64,000 bases of DNA. Origin: Deltaproteobacteria bacterium. Lineage in GTDB: Bacteria; Desulfobacterota; Desulfobulbia; Desulfobulbales; Desulfocapsaceae. The position numbers and the translations under genes were made by a program. Where the stretch lies: contig JAPLJF010000021.1 in the NCBI GenBank assembly GCA_026388715.1, forward strand, positions 1-64,000. Reading direction: 5' to 3'. The notes under the pieces are model-generated. The model had not been told where the DNA came from. It saw nothing but the letters and a program-made list of their open reading frames with translations, and ran no database searches. Position 1 is the first letter of the stretch. Every line of letters begins with the position of its first letter. Below are positions 1-8,651 of this stretch, piece after piece.

Positions 1-6
1 TTTTTT

Positions 7-118
7 CGGTGGTCATAGCGAAGAGGACCCACCCGTTCCCATTCCGAACACGGTCGTTAAGCTCTTCTGCGCCAATGGTACTGCATGGGTGACTATGTGG
101 GAGAGTAGGACGCCGCCG
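7..118 (+). rRNA. rrf: 5S ribosomal RNA
   Basis: This stretch reads as a complete 5S rRNA of about 112 nt. It has the conserved central block CCCATTCCGAACACGG and the 3' block GGGAGAGTAGGACGCCGCC. The first bases (CGGTGG) pair with the last (CGCCG) to close helix I. A strong terminator follows within 15 nt, which fits the last gene of an rRNA operon whose 16S and 23S genes lie before the window. Exact ends are good to one or two bases. Confidence 0.95.
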
Positions 119-132
119 AATTTTTTATATAA

Positions 133-165
133 AAAGCCCCAATCAGAACTCCTGATTGGGGCTTT
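133..165 (+). terminator. Intrinsic terminator of the rRNA operon
   Basis: A perfect 14-bp stem (AAAGCCCCAATCAG against CTGATTGGGGCTTT) encloses the 5-nt loop AACTC and ends in a short T-rich tract. It lies directly after the 5S rRNA and should end the rRNA transcript. Confidence 0.9.
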
Positions 166-245
166 CTTGCGTCTGATGGATAGAAAATGTTTTGGAAGTC
201 CGAAAACTTCCTGCCTTCCTTGGCCTTCTGTCTTCCTCCCTTTTC

Positions 246-272
246 TTGACAGATTGCTAATTTCTGTATAAT
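246..272 (+). promoter_or_regulatory. Candidate sigma-70 promoter for mdh
   Basis: TTGACA (246-251) and TATAAT (267-272) both match consensus, with a short 15-bp spacer instead of 17. It lies about 130 bp before the mdh start. The rest of the 168-402 gap shows no gene. Both boxes are seen directly; the activity is inferred. Confidence 0.5.
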
Positions 273-402
273 GGGGAAATCATCAGCAAATTTTGAGACA
301 GTTTGGAAAAAATCTTGTAAGTATTGCTTAATTCGGATTCTGCAAAAAATAGGGTGGAATCAGGGATAGGAATATAAACTATCAATCAATTAGGAAGAGA
401 AA

Positions 403-1329
403 ATGAGAAAGAAAATTACGATTATTGGGGCAGGGAATGTGGGGGCAACGGCTGCGCACTGGGCGGCGGCCAAGAATCTTGGTGACGTGGTTCTCCTCGA
501 TGTGGCGGAAGGGATTCCCCAGGGCAAGGCCCTGGATCTGTTGCAGTGCGGGCCGGTGGAAGGGTTTAACTATCGGGTGACGGGGAGCAATAATTACAAG
601 GATACCGCCAATTCTGATGTGGTGATCATTGCCGCCGGTCTGGCCCGCAAGCCCGGGATGTCCCGCGACGATCTGCTTGCCATCAATGTCTCTATTGTCA
701 AGGCCTGTGCGGAAGAGGCGGTCAGGCATTCACCGGATTGTGTGTTGATCGTGGTCACCAATCCCATTGACGCCATGGTGCATACGGCCTTCAAAGTGAC
801 CGGCCATCCCAAACAGAAGGTGATTGGCATGGCCGGAGTGCTAGATTCCGCCCGCTATCGCACCTTCCTGGCCGAGGCCATTGGTGTGGCGCCCCGGGAT
901 GTGAATGCCCTGGTCATGGGGATCCATGGGGATAACATGATGCCCCTTGTCCGCCTGGCCAATGTGGCAGGTGTTCCCATCTCTGATCTCCTCTCTGCTG
1001 AGAAAATAGCCCAGATCGTCGATCGGACCCAGAAGGGTGGAATCGAGATCGTCAATCACCTGAAAACTGGTTCAGCCTTTTATACCCCAGGGCTGGCGGC
1101 GGTTGAGATGGCTGAGGCCGTGCTTACGGACTCACAACGGGTGCTGCCTTGCGCGGCCTATCTGGAGGGTGAGTTCGGCATAAACGGCTATTTCCTCGGG
1201 GTGCCGGTGGTGATTGGCGCCAAGGGAGTGGAACGAATCCTGGAGTTTGAACTGACCAGCGAGGAAAAGGCGGCCATGGCCCTGTCCGTGACCGCAGTGC
1301 AGAAACAGATGGAAGCGACTGGGATTTAA
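403..1329 (+). CDS. mdh: Malate dehydrogenase (lactate dehydrogenase-like type)
   Basis: 308 residues, the usual length for this family. It interconverts malate and oxaloacetate with NAD in the cytoplasmic TCA cycle. The N-terminus has the Rossmann loop [10 protein letters not shown], followed by the NAD-specific aspartate (VVLLD). The substrate-binding arginine region reads [18 protein letters not shown] follows, and the catalytic histidine lies in MGIHGD. The start is an ATG preceded by AGGAAGAGAA. The next gene follows closely, so the two may share a transcript. The family assignment is certain; mdh is favoured over ldh by the ARKPGMSR loop. Confidence 0.95.
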   Translation: MRKKITIIGAGNVGATAAHWAAAKNLGDVVLLDVAEGIPQGKALDLLQCGPVEGFNYRVTGSNNYKDTANSDVVIIAAGLARKPGMSRDDLLAINVSIVKACAEEAVRHSPDCVLIVVTNPIDAMVHTAFKVTGHPKQKVIGMAGVLDSARYRTFLAEAIGVAPRDVNALVMGIHGDNMMPLVRLANVAGVPISDLLSAEKIAQIVDRTQKGGIEIVNHLKTGSAFYTPGLAAVEMAEAVLTDSQRVLPCAAYLEGEFGINGYFLGVPVVIGAKGVERILEFELTSEEKAAMALSVTAVQKQMEATGI

Positions 1330-1409
1330 CGGCTGTGTCGCAATTATCTGGTGGCCACTTTTTAAGCAGCGGGAGGCACGATGCCATAGGCAGTACCTTG
1401 GAGCTGCTT

Positions 1410-3758
1410 ATGGCCAGGCAGTTGTCACCGCTTGACCTGCTTCCGCATGCCGACCTACGTGAAAAGCTGGTCGAACTGGTACTCTATGGACAACCACCAG
1501 GTCTTGATGCTGAAATGGGGCAACAATTTCAGTATCTGCGGACGGCCCTTGAGGAAAAGGCAGTTGAGGGCGTACGGATTGTGGTCTTTGGCGGCGGTAC
1601 CGGGCTCTCCAATCTTATTGGCGGCGATAGTCGTATCGCCACTTGGGCCCGTAAGCCTTTTGTCGGCCTGAAAGAGCTCTTTCCCCAGACCCGTGCTATT
1701 GTCTGTGTGACCGATGATGGCGGCTGCTCTGGTGAGCTACAGAAAGATCTGCCCCTGATCGCCCTTGGTGATATTCGCCATGTTCTGCTCTCCTCAATCC
1801 AGTCGAACAGTCTTCAGGCCCTTTATGGCCTGACCTTGACCCAGGCGGTGGAGGTGGTCTCAACACTGTCGTCTCTTTTTAATTATCGATTCGATCAAAG
1901 GCCTGATAGCGCAAGCACGCTTGTGGGCCAGGCAGGTGTTGATCTTCAGTGTCTGCCATCGCCCATGAGTGAGGCGCTGGCAGGTCTGGTTGCCCTCATT
2001 TTTACCGATCCACGCCTTGAGCAGACCCTTTCCAGGCCTCACTGCCTGGGCAATCTTATCCTGGCTGCTGCTATTTATGCCGAGATCCCGCAAGAGACCA
2101 CCAATGACGAATTCATGGCCGACCATGATCTGCTGGCAGCCCCTCTGGATCGTGGTTTGGGTGCCCTTTCCACAGTTCTTGGAGTGGCGGAACAGGCTGT
2201 TCTTCCCTGTACTTCCACCCAGGCCCAGTTGAGAGTCCTCTACAGTAACGGGGTGCAGGTTACCGGTGAGTATAAATCAGGGCATGCCCAACGCGGTTAT
2301 CCGGTTGAGCGTGTTTCCGTGGAGTTCTGCGAAAAACCTCAGGTTAACTCTGGGGTTCTGAGTGCTATTGCTGAGGCCGATATTCTGATTATGGCGCCAG
2401 GCAGTCTGTACAGCTCGTTGATTCCCATCTTTCAGGTTCCCGGTTTGGCCAAGGCAGTTCGTAAGAATCAGCGGGCATTAAAGATCTTGGTCTCCAATCT
2501 CTGGGTGCAGGCTGGAGAGACGGATCGGAGTATGGGGGATGTCGAGCGCAAGTTTCATGTCTCTGATCTGCTCAGGGCCTATGAGCGCAATATACCCGGA
2601 GGCACAAAGGGCCTCTTTGAGCAGGTGCTCTGCCTGTCGCTTAAGGATGTACCTTCTTCGGTGCTCCAGAGGTATGCGGTGGAAGGAAAGGTTCCCATCT
2701 ATCTTGATCGGGAAAAGGTCATAAACCAGGGCTTTACCCCTATTGAGTGTGGCATTTTTTCCAGGACGGCCTTGGCCGAGCATGGTGTTATTCAACATGG
2801 CCCGAATCATCTTGCCAAGGTCATTAAAACCTTATGGGCCATTTTCGACCATTTCAAGATCGCAGAGCAGGGACGCTCCAGTGTCGCAGGCGGAGTGGAT
2901 ATCCCGAAGGAGATACTCTTGGGGAATGGTGAAAGTGCGATTTCAGAACACGAACTTCCCGACAGCGAGGCCCTGGCGGATGAATCGGTGTGGGGTTCAA
3001 GCAAAACAGCTGTGCGTCCCTCAAGCCGTTACCAGCAGATAGAGCAGCGAATGGCGGATCTTTCCATGGAAATTGGTGGGTGTCCGACGGTCGTTCCGGA
3101 ACTGTTTGATAAAATCCAGCACATGGTAAAAGATATCCTCTGGCGTCACCCTGATATTCCCCTTGCCCATCTTGCGTATGTGCGTGGGATTGTCTGTATT
3201 GAACAGGAGTTGTGGCGGCGCAGTCAAAAGTGGGACAGTGTCTTTTCTTTTTATGATCCTGAAGATGGTCTGATCAAGATAAGAGAAGACCAGTTGGAGC
3301 AGGAGCAGACCTTTGAGGTGGCTTTTCTGGTGGCTCTTGGCCAGTCTCTTTTGGGGAATTATGCCCGTCACAAGGAGATGAAACCCCTGAAGATCGACGG
3401 TGTTGCTCTTGGCAAGGTGTATCATCTGCATCTGCGTCCGGCCGTGGAGCGAACCTGCTATTTCAGCGATCAGGAGTTGCGGCGGTATCTGGAACTCACC
3501 CGGATGCTGCCGGCGGCGACGGAAGAACCTGTTCATTTTACCAGACTGATCAATGGTGATGAAGGGTTTACTCCCCCCGGTATGCTCATGGGACTCAACT
3601 ATGCCTGGTATCTGGATAACCGTTTTGCCAGTCATGTGGAGTATAAGATGGCGGTGATGAAGATTGCCCCTTCCAGTCTGATTCCAGAGCAGGTGAAAAT
3701 GCTGGGCCGCCGGCAACGGCTGGTGAGTTTTTTTCGAGAAGTAGTTTTTCGTAAGTAA
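1410..3758 (+). CDS. YvcK/CofD-family protein with long C-terminal extension
   Basis: The N-terminal part has the YvcK/CofD nucleotide-sugar or phospholactate-transferase fold, with FGGGTGLSNLIGGD near the start, a CVTDDGGCSGE motif and GDIRHVL. YvcK proteins link carbon metabolism to cell envelope synthesis. This protein has about 780 residues, more than twice the usual 320. The C-terminal 300 or so residues match nothing I recognise. I prefer the ATG at 1410 because GGAG lies 6 nt upstream; the frame stays open back to a GTG at 1335, which would give 807 residues. The gene lies just downstream of mdh and converges on hrpA. Biochemical activity is unknown. Confidence 0.8.
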   Translation: MARQLSPLDLLPHADLREKLVELVLYGQPPGLDAEMGQQFQYLRTALEEKAVEGVRIVVFGGGTGLSNLIGGDSRIATWARKPFVGLKELFPQTRAIVCVTDDGGCSGELQKDLPLIALGDIRHVLLSSIQSNSLQALYGLTLTQAVEVVSTLSSLFNYRFDQRPDSASTLVGQAGVDLQCLPSPMSEALAGLVALIFTDPRLEQTLSRPHCLGNLILAAAIYAEIPQETTNDEFMADHDLLAAPLDRGLGALSTVLGVAEQAVLPCTSTQAQLRVLYSNGVQVTGEYKSGHAQRGYPVERVSVEFCEKPQVNSGVLSAIAEADILIMAPGSLYSSLIPIFQVPGLAKAVRKNQRALKILVSNLWVQAGETDRSMGDVERKFHVSDLLRAYERNIPGGTKGLFEQVLCLSLKDVPSSVLQRYAVEGKVPIYLDREKVINQGFTPIECGIFSRTALAEHGVIQHGPNHLAKVIKTLWAIFDHFKIAEQGRSSVAGGVDIPKEILLGNGESAISEHELPDSEALADESVWGSSKTAVRPSSRYQQIEQRMADLSMEIGGCPTVVPELFDKIQHMVKDILWRHPDIPLAHLAYVRGIVCIEQELWRRSQKWDSVFSFYDPEDGLIKIREDQLEQEQTFEVAFLVALGQSLLGNYARHKEMKPLKIDGVALGKVYHLHLRPAVERTCYFSDQELRRYLELTRMLPAATEEPVHFTRLINGDEGFTPPGMLMGLNYAWYLDNRFASHVEYKMAVMKIAPSSLIPEQVKMLGRRQRLVSFFREVVFRK

Positions 3759-3787
3759 AGAAGTGAGCAACTGCTGTCTGATTGCTA

Positions 3788-6700
3788 TCAGTAATATTTA
3801 CAAATTTCCTGCCATTGTTGATCAAGTTTTTTTGATGACATTTGGTTTCCACCCTGGATTTCCGGGGCAAACAGGGTGATTCGGAACTGGTCGATCATCT
3901 TCTCGTATTTTTTCATCTCTAGCAGGCATTCGCTTGAGAGGTCTTTTGCCCTTTTGCGGAGTCCAAGCAAATTTTGCAGGTGGGGTTTGAGCTGGCTGGC
4001 CTTGAGCGTGTCTTTTGCCGGATCCACATAGGCCCGTTCGATCCGGATCATGAGCGCCTTCATGTCCCTGGTGCATCGTTGTACCTCTGCCAGCCCTTTG
4101 GTTTCCAGAAAATCCAGGGGCAGGATCTCATCAAGCAGTTTTTCATATTCATCGTAGCGTTCACGGATGAAAGAATGGGTCTTTTTGGCCAGATCGGCAA
4201 AGCGCTGGATATGGGCGCTGACCTCTTTGCGTTGTCTGAGGGTGGCCATGATGGTGTCACAGATTGTTCTGCCTGCACCATAAAAATCCTGTTTCTTGAC
4301 CCTGGCCACGGCCTCCAGAAATTCCACACGGCCAGGGATCGGGCCAATGGCAGTGCTGAAAAGCGAACCCAGGATAAAGGAGAGCAGCGCACTGACCACC
4401 TTGGGCCGCTCCCCAAGTCCCTGGGTGAGCCAGGATGATGAAGGCCCGGACAGGCTGGTTGTACAGTATTTTTTCAGGGCCTTGTACTGTTCTGCCACCT
4501 GGAGCTGACAGAGAAAATTGAGGCCGTTGCGGTTCTGAGAAAAGGCCTGTTTCTGGTTGGTCATAAATTCAATCACTACCCCGCCGCGATCCTTGACCGG
4601 GCGCAGGGCCGGGAAGAGAGAACCGCATATCTCCTGTTGCGGACTCAGCAAGGGGAGAGAGGGCGGCAGACCGGCAAAATCCCAGGTCGTGCAGAGCCGT
4701 TCTTCCCAGGAATCCCTGGTCTTTTGATCCTGATCGCTCAGGTGAACCTTGGAGATATTTATCGCAAGATGGTGGCGACTATCCCGCAACTGCGCCAGGG
4801 ATCTTCCCACGGCCACTTCCCTTCCAGACTGGTCAAAGAGGAGAAAACGCATGGTAAGGTGGGCCGGCAGCTCTGTTGGCCAGTCTCCTCGGGTGATGGT
4901 CCGGCGGAAAGATTTGAGGATGGAGCGTTCCAGAGCCTGATGGAGTGAGCCCTTGTACATGTCCAGATCGTCCAGTAACATATCAACCGTGCCGCTTAAC
5001 GGGATGAGATATTTGCGGATGTTTTTGGGCAGCCCTTTGAGCAGGAGGGTGACCTTTTCCTTGAGCAGGCCGGGCACCAGCCATTCAAAGAAGGGTTCCT
5101 GCAGGGTGTCGATCAGGTCCTGAGGGATCCGCACCGTCACCCCGTCATCTTCGGCCCCCGGCGCAAAGTGATATTCCAGCCTGAACTGCAGGGAGCCGAC
5201 GGTGAGCAGAGGAGGGAAGTCGCTGAGTTCCCGGTCTTCCGGCCGACGGTTCAGGACATCCGCCTCGGTCATCATAAGCCCCTGTTTGTCCTTCTGTCGC
5301 TGCAGGAAACGGGTCAGGGTGAAACGGTCATAGACATCTTCGGGGATCCGTTGTTCATAAAAGGCCTGAAGCGCCCGGTCATCGACCACGATATCCCGCT
5401 TGCGCAACCTCTCTTCGGTGGCCTGCCATTCCTCAAGCAGATCCAGATTCTTCTGGAGGAAGGGGAAGGGGCCATCCAGCTCGCCGCCCATCAGGGCCGC
5501 CTGGATAAAGATCTGCCGCGCTTCTGCCCGGTTTTTGGGATCTATCCGTCCGTAGTTGATCTTCCGGTTTGCGACTATGACCAGTCCAAAGAGGGTCACC
5601 TTTTCATCGGCAATGACCTGGCCTGATTTTTTATGCCAGCGGGGATTCGACCAGGAGCGTTTGCACAGCGTTCCCCCTAATGGCTCCAGCCATTCCTGGT
5701 CAATAGCGGCCACCGTCATGGCGTAGAGCCGGGTGGTCTCCATAAACGAGGCGGCCATGATCCATTGGTGACCCTTGTCCGGTAAGATATCCGTCTTCTG
5801 TCTTTTGTCCTCTGGCTTCTGATTTTTAGCCAGGTGCGAGCCGGGAAAGATCCTGAGCTCAATCCCGCCGCCGCCAAGATAAATTTTATCCTTTTGTTTG
5901 ACGGCGATATTGCGCAGGAAACCGGTACACAGAGATTGATGGATGGCAGCAAAAGAGGCCGGCGTGGTGTTGTCGATGAATCCCGGGTGATGCACCAGAA
6001 GCCGGTCAAGCTGTTCGTGGAGATCCAGCCATTCGCGCATCCGCTGGAAGGAGAGGAAGTGGCTGGCGCAGAATTTTTTCAGGCGGCTCCAGGATTTGAT
6101 CTGGGACTGGACGTCATGAAAAAGGTTCCAGATATTGAGCAGGGAGAGAAAATCGGAATCCGGGTGGGCGAAGTGCCTGTGGGCGTTATCGGCCTCCTGC
6201 TCCCGATCAGCCGGCCTGACCCGCGGGTCAGGGATGGCAAGGGCCGCCGCTATGGCCTTGATCTCCCGCAGGCAGTTATTCTCCTGGGCGGCGAGGATGA
6301 TCCGGGCAATACAGGGATCAATGGGCAGGGTGGCCATGATCCGGCCATGGCTGGTCAGCTTTCCTTTCTCGTCAATGGCCCCGAGCTCGGTCAGCAGCTT
6401 GTAGCCGTCGCGGATGGCATTGGCGGGCGGCGGTTCGACAAAGGGGAAGGAGTGAGGATCTCCCAGATTGAAGGCGATCATCTGGAGGATGACCTCGGCC
6501 AGGTTGGCCCGTTTGATCTCGGGGGCGGTGAACTCCTCCCGGCCCAGGTAATCTTCTTCGGAAAAAAGGCGGACACAGATGCCGGGGCCGATCCGGCCGC
6601 AGCGACCCTTGCGCTGGTCACAGCTGGCCCTTGATATCCTGGTGATCGGCAGGCTGATGGTCTTGGCCCGGACATTGTACTGGGAGATTCTGGCCAGGCC

Positions 6701-7600
6701 CGCGTCCACCACATACCTGATCCCCGGTACGGTAATGGAGGTCTCGGCGACATTGGTGGCCACCACAATCTTGCACTGTTTGTACTGCTGGAAGATTCTC
6801 CGCTGATCCGACCCCTGCAGGCGGCCAAACATGGGCAGGATCACCGCCTCCGGGGCTTTTTTGGCAAGCAGGGCGCAACAGGTGCGGATGTCGCGCTCGG
6901 TGGGCAGAAAGATCAGGGTGTCGCGTGACCCGTCATGGAGGTGGAGGTCGAGCACCGCTTGCACGCAGTGATCGATATAGTCATCTTTCTCAGCCAGGGG
7001 GTCGTCTTCGATTGGCGAATAACGGACCTCGACCGGATATGTCCTGCCGGCAATGGTGAGGACCGGCGCCTGGTCAAAGTGCCTTGAAAAAACCGCAGTG
7101 TCGATGGTGGCGCTGGTGATAATCAGTTTCAGATCAGGCCGCTTCGGCAGCAGGTTCTTGAGAAATCCGAGGAGGAAATCGATATTCAGGCTCCGCTCGT
7201 GGGCCTCGTCAATGATGATCACCCTGTATTGACGGAGCAGTGGGTCGTTTCTGGTTTCCGCCAGAAGCACCCCGTCGGTCATGAATTTGATGCGGGTGTC
7301 AGCGCTGGTCTGGTCGTGGAAGCGGATCTTGTAGCCAACCAGCCCGCCATTTTTGCCGTTTTCCTCCAGTTCCTCGCCAACCCGTTCCGCCACCGAGACA
7401 GCGGCCACCCGGCGCGGCTGGGTGCAGCCGATGAGTTTCTTGCCTGTCGGGTCCAGCTCCAGGCAGAACTGCGGGAGTTGGGTGGTCTTTCCCGAACCGG
7501 TATCTCCGGCAATGATGATGGTCTGGTGGGCCTGCAAGGCCTCCTGGATCTCGGTTTTATGGTTGAGGATGGGCAGGCTGTCCGGGGAATGAATTGTCAT
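3788..7600 (-). CDS. hrpA: ATP-dependent RNA helicase HrpA (DEAH box)
   Basis: 1270 residues, close to the 1300 of E. coli HrpA. Helicase motifs appear in order: Walker A GDTGSGKTTQLPQ, the DEAH box (DEAHERSLN), SAT, and motif VI QRKGRCGRIGPG. The helicase-associated domain, OB fold and long C-terminal DUF3418-type region follow. HrpA unwinds RNA and is linked to mRNA processing and rescue of stalled ribosomes. The gene converges with the YvcK-like gene (29-bp gap) and diverges from galU. The ATG at 7600 gives the conserved N-terminus. Confidence 0.95.
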   Translation of the reverse strand: MTIHSPDSLPILNHKTEIQEALQAHQTIIIAGDTGSGKTTQLPQFCLELDPTGKKLIGCTQPRRVAAVSVAERVGEELEENGKNGGLVGYKIRFHDQTSADTRIKFMTDGVLLAETRNDPLLRQYRVIIIDEAHERSLNIDFLLGFLKNLLPKRPDLKLIITSATIDTAVFSRHFDQAPVLTIAGRTYPVEVRYSPIEDDPLAEKDDYIDHCVQAVLDLHLHDGSRDTLIFLPTERDIRTCCALLAKKAPEAVILPMFGRLQGSDQRRIFQQYKQCKIVVATNVAETSITVPGIRYVVDAGLARISQYNVRAKTISLPITRISRASCDQRKGRCGRIGPGICVRLFSEEDYLGREEFTAPEIKRANLAEVILQMIAFNLGDPHSFPFVEPPPANAIRDGYKLLTELGAIDEKGKLTSHGRIMATLPIDPCIARIILAAQENNCLREIKAIAAALAIPDPRVRPADREQEADNAHRHFAHPDSDFLSLLNIWNLFHDVQSQIKSWSRLKKFCASHFLSFQRMREWLDLHEQLDRLLVHHPGFIDNTTPASFAAIHQSLCTGFLRNIAVKQKDKIYLGGGGIELRIFPGSHLAKNQKPEDKRQKTDILPDKGHQWIMAASFMETTRLYAMTVAAIDQEWLEPLGGTLCKRSWSNPRWHKKSGQVIADEKVTLFGLVIVANRKINYGRIDPKNRAEARQIFIQAALMGGELDGPFPFLQKNLDLLEEWQATEERLRKRDIVVDDRALQAFYEQRIPEDVYDRFTLTRFLQRQKDKQGLMMTEADVLNRRPEDRELSDFPPLLTVGSLQFRLEYHFAPGAEDDGVTVRIPQDLIDTLQEPFFEWLVPGLLKEKVTLLLKGLPKNIRKYLIPLSGTVDMLLDDLDMYKGSLHQALERSILKSFRRTITRGDWPTELPAHLTMRFLLFDQSGREVAVGRSLAQLRDSRHHLAINISKVHLSDQDQKTRDSWEERLCTTWDFAGLPPSLPLLSPQQEICGSLFPALRPVKDRGGVVIEFMTNQKQAFSQNRNGLNFLCQLQVAEQYKALKKYCTTSLSGPSSSWLTQGLGERPKVVSALLSFILGSLFSTAIGPIPGRVEFLEAVARVKKQDFYGAGRTICDTIMATLRQRKEVSAHIQRFADLAKKTHSFIRERYDEYEKLLDEILPLDFLETKGLAEVQRCTRDMKALMIRIERAYVDPAKDTLKASQLKPHLQNLLGLRKRAKDLSSECLLEMKKYEKMIDQFRITLFAPEIQGGNQMSSKKLDQQWQEICKYY

Positions 7601-7657
7601 GGAAGGGATGGTCGATCTTTGGATTCTATGGTATATAAAAGGTTTTCAGACTGAAGA

Positions 7658-7702
7658 CTGAAGGGCAGGTAGAATGAAGGGCTTGGTAAAAATGCCCTTC
7701 AG
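7658..7702. repeat. Inverted repeat between hrpA and galU
   Basis: The hrpA-galU gap holds CTGAAGGGC (7658-7666) and its complement GCCCTTCAG (7694-7702), set among further CTGAAG and CTTCAGCC words (7650-7730). This looks like a small intergenic simple or extragenic palindromic repeat. A similar GAAGACTGAAG word occurs near 25425. No gene is seen in the gap. Confidence 0.5.
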
Positions 7703-7778
7703 CCTTCAGCCTTTTACCTTCAGCCTAAGCAATCACTTATAACATTTCAATTGTCACCCTGAAAGAGGAGAAAACCAT

Positions 7779-8651
7779 ATGAAGGTTCGAAAGGCAGTGA
7801 TTCCGGTAGCAGGCTTAGGGACCAGGTTTTTACCTGCCACCAAGGCGATCCCCAAGGAGATGCTCACCATTGTGGATCGGCCGACCATCCAGTATATCGT
7901 CGAAGAAGCAGTGGCCTCAGGCATTGAGCAGGTTATTTTTATCACCAGCGCCGGGAAATCAGCCATTGAAAATCACTTTGATTATGACTTTCATCTGGAT
8001 TGCGTACTGAGGGAAAAAAAGAAGATTGCCCTTGGAGAAGAACTGAACAATATCTCCAACCTCATTGATATAGTCTCTGTCCGTCAGAAGAAGCCTCTGG
8101 GGCTTGGCCATGCCATCTGGACGGCGAGGCATGTGGTGGGTGATGAGCCCTTCATGGTCATGCTTGGTGATGATCTGGTGTTGAGCAAGACCCCCTGCGC
8201 CAAGCAGATGCTTGATCTCTTTGATGAGGTGCAGGAGTCCATCGTCGCCGTCCAGCGGGTGCCCCAGGATCAGACCTATCAGTATGGTATTGTCGAGGGC
8301 GCGCCTATTGAGCGCGAGCGGACCCACCGGGTCAAGAGGATGATTGAGAAACCCGCGCCCGGGACCACGGATTCCGACATGGCCATCATTGGCCGCTATA
8401 TCCTCATGCCCGAAATCTTTGATCTCCTGGAGAAGACCACGCCCGGACACGGTGGCGAGATCCAGTTGACCGATGCCTTACAGGCCCTGGGCAAAAAACG
8501 GGACATGTATGCCTATGAGTTTAACGGCACCCGCTTTGATGCCGGGGACAAGATGGGATACCTGAAGGCCATTCTGGCCTATGGCATGGTCCATAATAAA
8601 CTCGGTGCCGAACTGAAGGCCCATATCAAGGAGTTGGCGGCAAGTCTATGA
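7779..8651 (+). CDS. galU: UTP-glucose-1-phosphate uridylyltransferase
   Basis: 290 residues, standard for GalU. It makes UDP-glucose from UTP and glucose 1-phosphate for cell-surface polysaccharides. The N-terminal signature AGLGTRFLPATKAIPKEML is diagnostic, followed by VDRPTIQYIVEEA and the later MIEKPAPG segment typical of GalU. AGAGGAG precedes the ATG at good spacing. The stop codon overlaps the priA start by 4 bp, so the two genes are probably translationally coupled. Confidence 0.97.
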   Translation: MKVRKAVIPVAGLGTRFLPATKAIPKEMLTIVDRPTIQYIVEEAVASGIEQVIFITSAGKSAIENHFDYDFHLDCVLREKKKIALGEELNNISNLIDIVSVRQKKPLGLGHAIWTARHVVGDEPFMVMLGDDLVLSKTPCAKQMLDLFDEVQESIVAVQRVPQDQTYQYGIVEGAPIERERTHRVKRMIEKPAPGTTDSDMAIIGRYILMPEIFDLLEKTTPGHGGEIQLTDALQALGKKRDMYAYEFNGTRFDAGDKMGYLKAILAYGMVHNKLGAELKAHIKELAASL

